A DNA stretch of 64,000 bases from Caulobacter sp. NIBR1757. Lineage in GTDB: Bacteria; Pseudomonadota; Alphaproteobacteria; Caulobacterales; Caulobacteraceae. The position numbers were made by a program, and so were the translations under genes. Every line of letters begins with the position of its first letter. Within the stretch, counting starts at the first letter, position 1. The notes under the pieces are model-generated. The model saw only the letters and a program-made list of their open reading frames with translations, was not told the origin of the DNA and did no database searches. Location: the NCBI RefSeq assembly GCF_027912495.1, contig NZ_CP115463.1, positions 4,228,501 through 4,292,500 of the forward strand, in the 5' to 3' direction. Below, one piece after another: positions 1 to 8,258 of this stretch.

Positions 1-615
1 ATGTCCATGATCCGCTTCTCGCTCGTCGCCGCCTCGGCGGTGCTTCTGCTGGCCGCCTGCGGCAAGGCCGAAGAGTCCGAGACGCCCTCCCCGGCTGAAC
101 CGGCCGCCAAGGCCGAGGCCCCCGCCGCCCCGACTGGCCCTCTGGGTCCCGACCAGACCGTCACCACCGACGGCGCCACCGTTTCGGTCGGCGCGGCGGC
201 CTCGAAGGTCGCCACCCCCGCCTATGCGCCGCTGTATCCCGGCGCCGTGGTGGTCAACAGCGTGGTCGGCGAGAGCGGCGTCGGCAAGGGCGGCACCGTG
301 ACCTACCGAGCCAACGCCAGCACCGCGGCGATCATCGATTTCTACGAGGGCAAGGTGGAGGCCGCGGGCAAGCCGGTGACCATGAACGCCGAGATGGGCG
401 CCAATGTGCGCATGCTGACCGCCGGCGACAGCGGCGACGGCAAGGGCGCCATGCAGGTCATCGCCAGCCCGGCCGGCAGTGGCTCGGAAGTGCAGCTGAC
501 CTGGTCGGACGAGGAGACGGCGGCGCGGCCCTCCAGTACCGGCCCGGCGGTCGGCTCGGCGGGACCGCCCGCCGCCAACCGCGACAACATCCCCAAGAAG
601 CGCACCGGCGGCTGA
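1..615 (+). CDS. Putative lipoprotein of unknown function
   Basis: The 204-residue product has a classic lipoprotein signal. A hydrophobic stretch at residues 5-19 ends in the lipobox LAAC with the acylated Cys at position 20, so it should be lipidated and membrane-anchored. An Ala/Pro/Glu-rich linker follows (about residues 22-50), then a small globular part (about 55-170) and a disordered Pro/Gly/Ser-rich tail. I do not recognise a catalytic motif or named domain. The ATG is the first base of the window, so an upstream in-frame start cannot be excluded, although the signal peptide begins right there. It is convergent with the antiporter gene 3 bp downstream. Confidence 0.75.
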   Translation: MSMIRFSLVAASAVLLLAACGKAEESETPSPAEPAAKAEAPAAPTGPLGPDQTVTTDGATVSVGAAASKVATPAYAPLYPGAVVVNSVVGESGVGKGGTVTYRANASTAAIIDFYEGKVEAAGKPVTMNAEMGANVRMLTAGDSGDGKGAMQVIASPAGSGSEVQLTWSDEETAARPSSTGPAVGSAGPPAANRDNIPKKRTGG

Positions 616-618
616 GGC

Positions 619-1587
619 CTAGAAGGCCCCGGCCGTGTGCAGCAGCCAGGCTGTGTAGGCCAGGTAGCCGGCGACCAACGCCGCCCCCTCGTGCCGGTGG
701 ATCTTCATGCCTCGCAGCGCGAACAGGATGGCCGCGCCGGTCGCCGCCGCCAGCACCCAGATATCGACACCGAGAATCTCCGGCGGCACGGCGATGGGTT
801 TGACGATGGCGGTGACGCCCAGGATGCCCAGCAGATTATAGAGGTTTGAGCCGATGACGTTGCCCAGGGCCACATCCCCCTGGCGGCGCAGGGCGGCGGT
901 GATGCTGGTCACCAGTTCGGGCGCCGAGGTGCCGACCGCCACGATGGTCAGGCCGACAATGGTATCCGAGACGCCCATCGACCGGGCCAGGGACACCGAG
1001 CCATCGACCAGGATCCCGGCCCCGATGATGGTCACCGCGATGCCGCCGGCCGCCAGGATCAGCGACACCCACAGACTGCCCAGCCAGCCCGGCGCCACCA
1101 GATCGGCCTCATCCTCGATGCGCTCGCCCTCGGGACCGGGCGCCTTTCGCTCCAGCAGCCAGACCAGAACGATGTAGCCGACGAGCAGGCCGACCCCGAT
1201 CATCCCGACGGTCCGGCCCAGTTCGCCTTGAAGCAGGGCCCAGATGGAGCCCGCCGTCGCCAGGGCCAGGACGGGCCCGTCCCGCAGAAAGGCGCGGCGG
1301 TCGACGAGGATCGGCGAGATCAGGGCGGTCAGGCCAAGGATCAGCAAGGCATTGGAGATGTTGGAGCCGACGACGTTGCCGACCGCGATGCCGGGCGAGC
1401 CGGCGAAGGCCGCCTGAAGGCTGATGACCAGCTCCGGCGTCGAGGTGCCGAAACCGACCAGGGTCAGGCCGATCACCAGGGGGCTGACGCCCAGCGTCCG
1501 GGCGGCGCTGGTCGCTCCCCGCACAAGGATGTCGCCGCCGATGATCAGCAGCACCAGCCCGACCAGGATCGCGATCCAGATGTCCAT
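619..1587 (-). CDS. Calcium/sodium antiporter (CaCA family, YrbG-like)
   Basis: This 322-residue inner-membrane protein has two internally duplicated halves of about five membrane segments. Each half carries the alpha-repeat signature of the Ca2+/cation antiporter superfamily: GFGTSTPELV near residue 45 and AVGTSAPELV near residue 217. The Glu of each repeat coordinates the cation in family members. A cytoplasmic acidic loop (about residues 150-165) separates the halves. The usual role is exchange of Ca2+ for Na+ or H+ across the inner membrane. The length fits bacterial YrbG proteins. The gene is monocistronic and divergent from the zur-like gene. Confidence 0.9.
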   Translation of the reverse strand: MDIWIAILVGLVLLIIGGDILVRGATSAARTLGVSPLVIGLTLVGFGTSTPELVISLQAAFAGSPGIAVGNVVGSNISNALLILGLTALISPILVDRRAFLRDGPVLALATAGSIWALLQGELGRTVGMIGVGLLVGYIVLVWLLERKAPGPEGERIEDEADLVAPGWLGSLWVSLILAAGGIAVTIIGAGILVDGSVSLARSMGVSDTIVGLTIVAVGTSAPELVTSITAALRRQGDVALGNVIGSNLYNLLGILGVTAIVKPIAVPPEILGVDIWVLAAATGAAILFALRGMKIHRHEGAALVAGYLAYTAWLLHTAGAF

Positions 1588-1685
1588 GACGGCCTCCCCT
1601 TGGCGCAGTTTGCCCGCCCCATGGCCCGGCCGCCAGCAAAACCGGTCAGCTTGCCCTTTGCCGCCGGCATGGCTACCTGAAGGGC

Positions 1686-2171
1686 ATGTCCTGCGGCCAC
1701 GACCATCACAGCCACGGCCTGAGCGGCGGCGCCCTGAGCGCCGAGCTGGTCGCCGCCGATGCGCGCTGCGCCGAGGCCGGACAGAAGCTGACCCCGCCGC
1801 GCCGCCGAGTGCTCGAACAGCTGTTGCAGGCCGGCCAGCCGGTGAAGGCCTATGACCTGATCGCCGCCTTCGCCGACGGGGCGCCGGCCAAGCCGCCGAC
1901 CGTCTACCGGGCCCTGGAATTCCTGTCGAAACAGGGGTTCGCCCACCGGATCGAGAGCCTCAACGCCTATGTCGCCTGCCGCCACTCGGCCGCTGAGGGC
2001 GCCGACAACCACGCCGCCGCCTTCCTGATCTGCGACTGCTGCGGGGCCACCCGCGAGATCGACCCGGCGGTGCTGGACAGCATCGAGACGGCCGCCCGGG
2101 GACCGGGTTTCACCGTCCAGAGCGTGACCATCGAGGCCCACGGCCTCTGCGCCGATTGTGGGGCCGGATGA
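1686..2171 (+). CDS. zur: Fur-family transcriptional regulator, Zur-like
   Basis: The 161-residue protein belongs to the Fur superfamily. Residues about 35-95 form the winged helix (TPPRRRVLEQLLQ, PTVYRALEFL) and the C-terminal half is the dimerisation domain. Two structural zinc CxxC pairs are visible, CDCC near residue 118 and CADC near the C-terminus. A His-rich N-terminus (CGHDHHSH) is typical of alphaproteobacterial zinc regulators and favours Zur over Fur. Family members repress zinc uptake genes when zinc-loaded. No znuABC genes are in the window, so targets lie elsewhere. The stop overlaps the start of the thioesterase gene in an ATGA, suggesting translational coupling. Confidence 0.85.
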   Translation: MSCGHDHHSHGLSGGALSAELVAADARCAEAGQKLTPPRRRVLEQLLQAGQPVKAYDLIAAFADGAPAKPPTVYRALEFLSKQGFAHRIESLNAYVACRHSAAEGADNHAAAFLICDCCGATREIDPAVLDSIETAARGPGFTVQSVTIEAHGLCADCGAG

Positions 2172-3103
2172 GTTTCGAGGGCGTCGAGATCTGGCGCGGG
2201 GGCGTCAACACCTGGGAATGCGACGAGATGGGGCACATGAATGTGCGCTTCTACGTCGTCAAGGCGGTGGAAGGGCTGGCCTCCCTGGCCGCCATGATCG
2301 GCATGCCGGAGGCCTTCCGCGCCGATGCGACCTCGACCTTGCTGGTCCGCGAGCAGCACATCCGCTTCCTCAAGGAAGCCCATGCCGGCGCCGCCCTGCA
2401 CATGATCGGCGGCGTCGTCGAGATGGGCGAGAGCGAGGCCCGCCTCGTCCAGCTGCTGATCCATTCGAACACCGGCGACATCGCCGCCAGCTTCCAGACC
2501 GTCGTCACCCACGTCACGGCGCGCGACGGCACCGCCTTCCCCTGGTCGGAGCGCACCCGCGGCCTTGCCGCCGGCCTGACCATGGCCGTGCCGGAAAAGG
2601 CGCGGGCCCGGAGCGTGCCGCTGGAGCCGGTGTCCAGCCTCGCCAGCCTGGCCAGGGCCGATGAGCTTGGCCTGATGCGCATCGGCCTGGGGGCGCTGTC
2701 GCCGCAGGAATGCGATGTCTTCGGCCGCATGCGCTCCGAGCTGTTCATCGGCCGGGTGTCGGACGGCATCGGCGCGCTGGTCGGACCCCTGCGGGCCCTC
2801 GCCGCCGAGCACGCCCTGAGCAAGCCGGCCCGCACCGGCGGGGCGGTGCTGGAGTACCGCCTGGTGCAGCTGGACTGGCCGCGGGCCGGCGAGCGGTTCG
2901 AGCTGCGGTCGGGACTGGTCGGCGTCGATGGGCGGACCATGCGGATGGTCCACTGGATGCTCGACCCGGAGACCGGCAAGGTCTGGGGGACCAGCGAGGC
3001 GGTGGCCATCACCTTCGACCTCGACGCCCGCAAGGTGGTGCCGATCGAGGAGGCGGCGCGGGAAGCGATGATGGCGACGGCCATCGACGGACTGGCGCTG
3101 TAG
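2168..3103 (+). CDS. Acyl-CoA thioesterase family protein (double hotdog)
   Basis: The 311-residue product starts like single-hotdog thioesterases: W-x-G-x-V-N-x-W-E-C-D-E-M-G-H-M-N-V near residue 15. The Asp and His-Met-Asn in that segment match the active-site region of the 4-hydroxybenzoyl-CoA thioesterase fold. A second hotdog-like half (from about residue 165) repeats the D-x-F-G-x-M-R pattern, so the protein is probably a fused double hotdog. It should hydrolyse acyl-CoA thioesters in the cytoplasm; the substrate is unknown. I chose the ATG at 2168 because it overlaps the zur stop (ATGA). A second in-frame ATG lies 12 bp upstream inside zur. Confidence 0.75.
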   Translation: MSFEGVEIWRGGVNTWECDEMGHMNVRFYVVKAVEGLASLAAMIGMPEAFRADATSTLLVREQHIRFLKEAHAGAALHMIGGVVEMGESEARLVQLLIHSNTGDIAASFQTVVTHVTARDGTAFPWSERTRGLAAGLTMAVPEKARARSVPLEPVSSLASLARADELGLMRIGLGALSPQECDVFGRMRSELFIGRVSDGIGALVGPLRALAAEHALSKPARTGGAVLEYRLVQLDWPRAGERFELRSGLVGVDGRTMRMVHWMLDPETGKVWGTSEAVAITFDLDARKVVPIEEAAREAMMATAIDGLAL

Positions 3104-3106
3104 TCG

Positions 3107-4021
3107 CTAGGCCAACGCCTCCAGCAAGGCCGCCCGCACCAGATCGGGGACCTCCATCGGCAGGAAGTGGCTCGTGCCCGGGATGGTTTCGACGGTGATG
3201 CGGCCGGTCGCGGTCAGCTCGTCCATCCGGTCGTCCACCTGGCAGGTCGAAGCGATCTCCGCCTTCAGGATGCGGATCGGGCAGGTCGAGTCGAAGAACC
3301 CCGGCCAGGGCCGATGCTCGCGGGCCGAGAAGTTGGCCGCTTCCCAGGCCGGGGCGCAGGCCAGCCTGAAACCGCCCGCCTCGTTCGGCACAAGGCCGTC
3401 GGCCAGGTAGTCGGCCAGCATGGCGGCCGGCCAGGTCCTGAAGGCCCCGCGACCGAGATAAGCGTCATAGGCCGCCTCGCGGCTGTCGAACTGGTTGCGA
3501 CGCCGCAAGGCCCCGATCGCCAGGGGCGAGGAGCCGGCGGTTTCCCCCAGGGTCCGGGCCACGTCCTCGCGCATGACCACCGGGTCCAGCAGCACCAGAC
3601 GGCCCAGCAGGTCCGGGCGCAGCCCCGCCGCCACCAGGCCGGAGGTGCCGCCCATCGAATGGCCGGCGACGACGGCCGGCGGGACCTCCAGGGTTTCCAG
3701 CAGGCCGATCAGGTCGGAGCCGAAGTTGGCCCAGGAGCCGTGACCGTCGCCGGGATCGGCTTCCAGCTCGCAGCGGCCATGGCCACGCATGTCGATGGCC
3801 AGGACGCGATGGCCGGCCTCGGCCACGGGGCTGAGCAGGGTGCGGTAGGTCAGGGCGTTGAAGCCGTTGGCATGGCAGAAGACCAGATCGATCGGCCGGC
3901 CTTCGGGCCCCATCTCGATGCCGGTCATCACCCCGTCGCCGGCCGGGCTGTTGATCGGAATGCGGCGCCGGCGGAAGGCGGGGCCGGGCGGTGCGGGATC
4001 GGTGCTCATCAGGTCCGTCAT
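3107..4021 (-). CDS. Alpha/beta hydrolase
   Basis: The product (about 304 residues) is an alpha/beta-hydrolase. It shows the oxyanion-hole segment VFCHANGFNALTYR near residue 50, the nucleophile elbow GHSMGG near residue 120, and a late His in GTSHFLPME. The Ser of GHSMGG, a late Asp and that His form the expected triad. The substrate cannot be deduced. The family covers esterases, epoxide hydrolases and haloperoxidases. The ATG at 4021 is preferred over a TTG at 4036; an ATG at 4009 is also possible. It is convergent with the thioesterase gene and divergent from the crotonase gene. Confidence 0.85.
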   Translation of the reverse strand: MTDLMSTDPAPPGPAFRRRRIPINSPAGDGVMTGIEMGPEGRPIDLVFCHANGFNALTYRTLLSPVAEAGHRVLAIDMRGHGRCELEADPGDGHGSWANFGSDLIGLLETLEVPPAVVAGHSMGGTSGLVAAGLRPDLLGRLVLLDPVVMREDVARTLGETAGSSPLAIGALRRRNQFDSREAAYDAYLGRGAFRTWPAAMLADYLADGLVPNEAGGFRLACAPAWEAANFSAREHRPWPGFFDSTCPIRILKAEIASTCQVDDRMDELTATGRITVETIPGTSHFLPMEVPDLVRAALLEALA

Positions 4022-4103
4022 GACCGCCAGACCCAACGGAACGCAAGGGGCTTGGTTTTCCCCGCGTCAGGGCGCCATGCTGGGGCAAACGGGAGAAACC
4101 GCC

Positions 4104-4979
4104 ATGAACGCCCACGCCCCGGTCGATGTGACCACCACCGACTGGACCTGCTTCGCCGTCACCATTGAGGGCGGGGTCGCCCATATCCAGCTCAAGCGGC
4201 CGGACGAGTACAACACCATGGTCCGGGCCTTCTGGAACGAGTTGCCGGTGATCGTGAAGGACATCAGCGACAACGCCCGGGCCCGCGCCATCGTGCTCAG
4301 TTCGACCGGCAAGCACTTCTGCGCCGGCATGGACCTGGCCGTATTCGGCGGCGGGGGCAGCACGACGGGCCTGAAGCCGGCCGACAAGGAGAACGCCGGC
4401 GAGAGCTTCCGCTACCATGTGCATCACCTGCAGGACGTCATCAGCTGCCTGGACGAGGCGCGGATGCCGGTGATCGCGGCGATCCAGGGCGGCTGCGTCG
4501 GCGGGGCGGTCGATCTGACCTCGTCGGCGGATATTCGTTATTGCACGGCGGACGCCTTCTTCGTGATCCAGGAGATCAACATCGGCATGACCGCCGACGT
4601 CGGCACCTTTCCCCGGCTTTGCAAGCTGATCCCCGAGGGCTGGGTGCGTGAGCTGGCCTATACGGGCCGCCGCCTGCCGGCCGCCAAGGCGCAGGCGATC
4701 GGCCTGGTCAACGAGGTGTTCGAGACCCACGAGCAGTGCGTCGAGCACGCCCTGGCCACGGCCCGGGAGATCGCCAGCAAGTCGCCGCTGGCCGTGGCCG
4801 GGTCCAAGGTGATGATCAACTACGCCCGCGACCACACGATCAAGGACGCGCTCGACTATATCGCGGTGTGGCAGACGGGGATGTTCAGCGGGGCCCATAT
4901 GGCCGAGGCCTTCAAGGCCAAGGCCGAGAAGCGCGACAGCGACTTCCCCGACCTGATCCCGCTGCGGCGGGGGATGTAG
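4104..4979 (+). CDS. Enoyl-CoA hydratase/isomerase, probable dienoyl-CoA isomerase
   Basis: This is a 291-residue crotonase-fold enzyme. The first oxyanion-hole segment is FCAGMDL. The second region, GGCVGGAVDLTSSADIRYC followed by QEINIGMTADVGT, closely matches the delta(3,5)-delta(2,4)-dienoyl-CoA isomerase (ECH1) subfamily. In that subfamily the Asp of VDL, the Glu of QEI and the Asp of TADVGT carry out the proton shuttling; all three are present. The role would be in beta-oxidation of odd-position unsaturated fatty acids. The ATG at 4104 follows GGGAGAAACC, a good ribosome binding site. The longer reading frame upstream overlaps the divergent hydrolase and has no family homology. Confidence 0.85.
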   Translation: MNAHAPVDVTTTDWTCFAVTIEGGVAHIQLKRPDEYNTMVRAFWNELPVIVKDISDNARARAIVLSSTGKHFCAGMDLAVFGGGGSTTGLKPADKENAGESFRYHVHHLQDVISCLDEARMPVIAAIQGGCVGGAVDLTSSADIRYCTADAFFVIQEINIGMTADVGTFPRLCKLIPEGWVRELAYTGRRLPAAKAQAIGLVNEVFETHEQCVEHALATAREIASKSPLAVAGSKVMINYARDHTIKDALDYIAVWQTGMFSGAHMAEAFKAKAEKRDSDFPDLIPLRRGM

Positions 4980-4980
4980 C

Positions 4981-6189
4981 CTAGAACTCCCGCTCCGCCC
5001 CCGACAGGTCGGCGCCGTCCAGTTTCGCGCCGGTGAGGTCGGCTTCCAGCAGGCGGACGCGGCGGGCCCGGGCCTCGCGCAGGTCGGCCTGGCGCAGGAC
5101 GGCGCGGGTGAGGTTGGCGCGCAGATAGCGGCCCTCGCCGATCAGCAGGGGGCCGAGGTCGGCGCCGCGCAGGTCGGCGCGGTCGAGGCGGGCGTCGAGC
5201 AGCTTGACGCCCCGAAGGTCGGCGCCGCGCAGGTTGGCGCCGCGCAGGTCGGCGCTGGACAGGTCGCTGCCCTGCAGCTGCGCCCCCTCCATGTCCATGC
5301 CGAAGAAGACCGAGCCCGGGGCCTGCAGGCCGGTCAGCACCCGGCGGCGCAGCTGGCGCAGGGAGCGGAAATCGACGCTGGAAAGCTTGGCGGCCCGGCC
5401 GCCGGCGCCGTGGGTGGCGCAGAAGCGTTCGTGGTCGGCCAGCACGTCCCCCAGGGGTTCGTCGTCGATGTAGACGATCGGCGGCGGGGCGCGCAGCACG
5501 TCGGAGAGGTCGGCCCGTTCGAGGTTGGCGGTCGAGGTGTCGACGCCGGTCAGCACCGCCCGCTTCAGCGAGGCGCCCGCGAGGTCGGTGTTGAACAGCT
5601 CCGCCCCGGACATGTCGGCCCCGTCGAGCAGGGCCTTGGCCAGGCGGGCCCCGCCCAGCTGGGCACCGGCCAGGAGGGCGTCGGTGAGGTCGGCCGAGCG
5701 CGACTCGTCGGAGAGCTGGGCGCCCTCGAGGTTGGTCCCGGCCATGACCGCATACTTGAGGTCGCCGGGCCGGGCGTCGTGGGTCAGGATGCGGAAGCCC
5801 TGGGCGCTGTCCTGCATGGCGATGCGGCCCTCGCGAAGGTCGGCGCCCATCAGGTTGGCGTGCGAGAGGTTGGCGCCGCGCAGGCAGACGCCGCGCAGGT
5901 CGGCGCGGGTGAAGTTGGCGGTGCGCAGGTCGGCGTCGCGCAGGTCGGCCCCGAACAGGACGGCGCGGCTGAAGTCGCCACCCATCAGGCTGGCCCCGTT
6001 CAGCCGGGCCCCGGTCAGCTCGGCGTCGGCGAGGTTGACCCCTTCCAGCATGAGGTTGCTGAGGTCGGCGTGGGCGAGGTTGGCCCGCCTGCCGCCCGGC
6101 CGGCCGCTGAGGAAGCGCGCATGGGCCTCGAGCGTCTGCTTAAGGCTGGCATGTTCCAGGGTGCGGAGCAGGTTGGGGGCGGCGGACAT
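4981..6189 (-). CDS. Pentapeptide-repeat protein
   Basis: The 402-residue product consists largely of tandem pentapeptide repeats of the A(D/N)LxxAxL type. They occur in two blocks (about residues 35-235 and 290-395), separated by a non-repeat linker with a charged segment (YIDDEPLGDVLADHERFC). These repeats fold as a right-handed quadrilateral beta-helix. Some family members (MfpA, Qnr) mimic DNA and protect gyrase, but most have no known partner. There is no signal peptide, so it is probably cytoplasmic. The repeat structure explains the long open frames on the opposite strand. Function is not assigned. Confidence 0.85.
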   Translation of the reverse strand: MSAAPNLLRTLEHASLKQTLEAHARFLSGRPGGRRANLAHADLSNLMLEGVNLADAELTGARLNGASLMGGDFSRAVLFGADLRDADLRTANFTRADLRGVCLRGANLSHANLMGADLREGRIAMQDSAQGFRILTHDARPGDLKYAVMAGTNLEGAQLSDESRSADLTDALLAGAQLGGARLAKALLDGADMSGAELFNTDLAGASLKRAVLTGVDTSTANLERADLSDVLRAPPPIVYIDDEPLGDVLADHERFCATHGAGGRAAKLSSVDFRSLRQLRRRVLTGLQAPGSVFFGMDMEGAQLQGSDLSSADLRGANLRGADLRGVKLLDARLDRADLRGADLGPLLIGEGRYLRANLTRAVLRQADLREARARRVRLLEADLTGAKLDGADLSGAEREF

Positions 6190-6274
6190 CGAACGGTGAT
6201 CTTCGGTTGGCGCCCTTAAGGAAGGGTGAGAGTCGACCTGAAATTCCCGTTTTTGGGTCAGCCCGTTCCGGGCG

Positions 6275-7240
6275 TCAGAACCAGCCCTTGCGCTTGAACC
6301 AGAGCATCGGCAGTACCACGGCGACGACCATCAGCCCGAGCGCCAGGGGCTCGCCCCAGGGCAGGTTGAATTCCGCCATGTATTTGAAATTCATACCAAA
6401 ATAGCTGGCGACCAGGGTCGGCGGCAGGAAGATGACGGCGGCGATCGAGAAGAATTTGATGATGCCGTTCTGCTCGATGTTGATCAGGCCGAGGGTGGCG
6501 TCGAGCAGGAAGGTGATGTCGCCCGACAGGTGGCCGGCATGGTCGGTCAGGCTGGCCACGTCGCGCTGCAGCGACTTGAGGCGCACCGCGTCCTCCTCGC
6601 CCTCGGCGATGAAGGGCGAGACGGAGGCGTAGACCAGCAGGCGCGACAGGCTGATCAGGCTGTTGCGGGCCTTGGCGGTGATGCCGCGCCAGCGGCCGAG
6701 CTTGCCGAGGATGACCTCGAACCGCGCCGTCTGGCGGGGCCGTTCGAAGATGTGGTTGGAGAGGTTCTCGACCTGTTCGGAGGCGGCTTCCAGGATATCG
6801 GCGACGCGATCGACGATGGCGTCGAGCAGGCCGAGGAACACCGACTCGCCGGCGTCGCAGAGCGCCCCGCCGCGTTCGGCCAGGGTGGCTTCGAACAGCT
6901 TGAAGGCGCGGGGGTGGGCGTAGCGGATGGTGATCAGCCGGTCCTTGACCAGCACGAAGGTGACCGGGGTCAGCTTCGGGGCCTCGGCCGCCGCGCCGGT
7001 GATCACCTCGACGGTCAGGTAGGTGGCGTGGCCCTCGCGGTAGAGGCGGGAGGAGGCCTCGATCTCGCTCATGTCCTCGCGGGTCGGCAGTTCCAGCTGG
7101 AGCTGCTGTTCGATGAGAACCTCTTCCTCGCGGGTCGGCTCGACGAGATCGATCCACACCGTGTCGGCCGGCAGGACCCAGCCCTCGCCCGGCGTGACGT
7201 CCACGGCCGCCTGGGCGTCGCGCATGAGCAGTCGGATCAT
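6275..7240 (-). CDS. corA: CorA-family divalent metal transporter
   Basis: The 321-residue product has the CorA layout. A long cytoplasmic alpha/beta domain with charged helices (about residues 1-255) is followed by two C-terminal membrane helices. The selectivity signature GMN is present in SYFGMNFKYMAEFN between the two helices. The protein ends in a short basic cytoplasmic tail (FKRKGWF). It should form a pentameric Mg2+ (possibly Co2+/Ni2+/Zn2+) channel in the inner membrane. I chose the ATG at 7240, giving MIRLLMRDAQ, because an AGGAC ribosome site precedes it. An ATG 63 bp upstream in the same frame is less likely. Confidence 0.88.
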   Translation of the reverse strand: MIRLLMRDAQAAVDVTPGEGWVLPADTVWIDLVEPTREEEVLIEQQLQLELPTREDMSEIEASSRLYREGHATYLTVEVITGAAAEAPKLTPVTFVLVKDRLITIRYAHPRAFKLFEATLAERGGALCDAGESVFLGLLDAIVDRVADILEAASEQVENLSNHIFERPRQTARFEVILGKLGRWRGITAKARNSLISLSRLLVYASVSPFIAEGEEDAVRLKSLQRDVASLTDHAGHLSGDITFLLDATLGLINIEQNGIIKFFSIAAVIFLPPTLVASYFGMNFKYMAEFNLPWGEPLALGLMVVAVVLPMLWFKRKGWF

Positions 7241-7458
7241 TGGCGGGTCCTGGGCGGGGTTATCGAAGCGGCCCACCATTATAACAGCCATCGGTGGGGC
7301 CAATGGGCCTTGGGCCGGGATTGTTCAATTCAATCAAAAGGGGGCCGGTAGGCGGCCGGCGGGTGGGCGCGGGGGAAGCGGTGGGGGGCCGGTGGGGGCG
7401 CGGTGGCGTCGGGGTGGCCGCCGATGGGGGCCGGGTGGGCCAGCGCCGGCAAAGCGAA

Positions 7459-7482
7459 AGGGCCGGTGTTTCCACCGGCCCT
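7459..7482 (-). terminator. Hairpin terminator after the CHAP gene
   Basis: A perfect 10-bp stem (AGGGCCGGTG with CACCGGCCCT) closes a tetraloop that reads GAAA on the minus strand. It is followed by TTTCGCTTT on that strand. It lies about 30 bp past the stop of the CHAP gene, where an intrinsic terminator would be expected. Confidence 0.65.
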
Positions 7483-7490
7483 CTGGCACT

Positions 7491-7509
7491 TTTGAATCTC
7501 GGGTATGTC
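7491..7509 (-). repeat. 19-bp post-stop repeat, copy 1
   Basis: On the minus strand the sequence GACATACCCGAGATTCAAA begins 1 bp after the TAG stop of the CHAP gene. The identical 19 bases occur at 54547-54565, again at the stop codon of a minus-strand gene. The match is exact and ends sharply on both sides. The function is unknown. Confidence 0.6.
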
Positions 7510-7510
7510 G

Positions 7511-8188
7511 CTACTTCTTGTCGCCGCCGCCGGTCGCCTTCTGGATCAGGTCGGCGATGTTGTCGGAGGTTTCGGCGGCCTTGTTGAGCAGGGCCAGGGG
7601 CGAGGCGCCCGGCTGCACCGAGCCGACCACATGGCCGGCGGCGCTGTTGGCCACCAGGGTGGCGGTGTCCTGGGCGAGGGCGAAGCGGCCGGAGGCCTGG
7701 GCCATCTTCTGGGCCTGGCCGTCGGGATAGATGAAGCCGTGGGTCGGATAGACGCTGGTGCCGAGGTCGCGGATCGGATCGTACCAGACCTTGACCTGGG
7801 TCCAGTTGCCGGCCGGCGAGACGTCGACGACGGTGACGTCCTTCTCGACCTTGCCGCGGGCCCCGCCGATGGCCGACCAGTTGGCATGGGTGATCTGGAT
7901 GACGCGGTCGGTCAGCACGCGGGAAACGACGGCCACATGGCCGAGCTTCATGCGGGCGGTGGCCTTGAAGCTGAGCACGGCGCCCATCTGCGGCGTGTCG
8001 CCGGTCTGGTAGCGCTGCACGGCCTGACCCCACCAGGTGTGGGCGTCGCCGAAGATCTGGATGCCCGACAGCAGGCGGGCGAACGGCACGCATTGCCAGT
8101 AGGTTTCAGCGGACGAGACCGCGGGGATCAGGCTGATCATCAGAGCAGCGGTCAAAGATCCGAGAACGGTTCTGGCCCGTGAACGCAT
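7511..8188 (-). CDS. Secreted CHAP-domain protein (putative amidase/endopeptidase)
   Basis: The 225-residue product has an N-terminal signal peptide (residues 1-27, ending SSA). A CHAP domain follows, with the catalytic Cys at position 33 in YWQCVPFAR and the catalytic His in LGHVAVVSRV near residue 85. CHAP enzymes cleave peptidoglycan amide bonds, either in the stem peptide or between muramic acid and alanine. The protein should act in the periplasm or be exported. The C-terminal part (about residues 140-215) is Ala-rich and has no recognised domain. It is transcribed alone and followed by a strong hairpin terminator. Confidence 0.82.
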   Translation of the reverse strand: MRSRARTVLGSLTAALMISLIPAVSSAETYWQCVPFARLLSGIQIFGDAHTWWGQAVQRYQTGDTPQMGAVLSFKATARMKLGHVAVVSRVLTDRVIQITHANWSAIGGARGKVEKDVTVVDVSPAGNWTQVKVWYDPIRDLGTSVYPTHGFIYPDGQAQKMAQASGRFALAQDTATLVANSAAGHVVGSVQPGASPLALLNKAAETSDNIADLIQKATGGGDKK

Positions 8189-8258
8189 GCTGGGATGCTC
8201 CCCCGTGGAAACGATCGGTAACGCTTAGTCATCTCACAGGGGAATGAAAAGAGTCTTT

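Noticed and set aside
5410..6219. 269-residue repeat-rich frame opposite the pentapeptide-repeat gene
   Set aside because: The VGA/GQVG repeats simply mirror the pentapeptide repeats on the other strand.
7304..7458. Low-complexity G-rich stretch between corA and the CHAP gene
   Set aside because: Runs of GGGGGCCGG could form G-quadruplexes, but nothing distinguishes this from general GC bias. No feature is claimed beyond the terminator and the 19-bp repeat.
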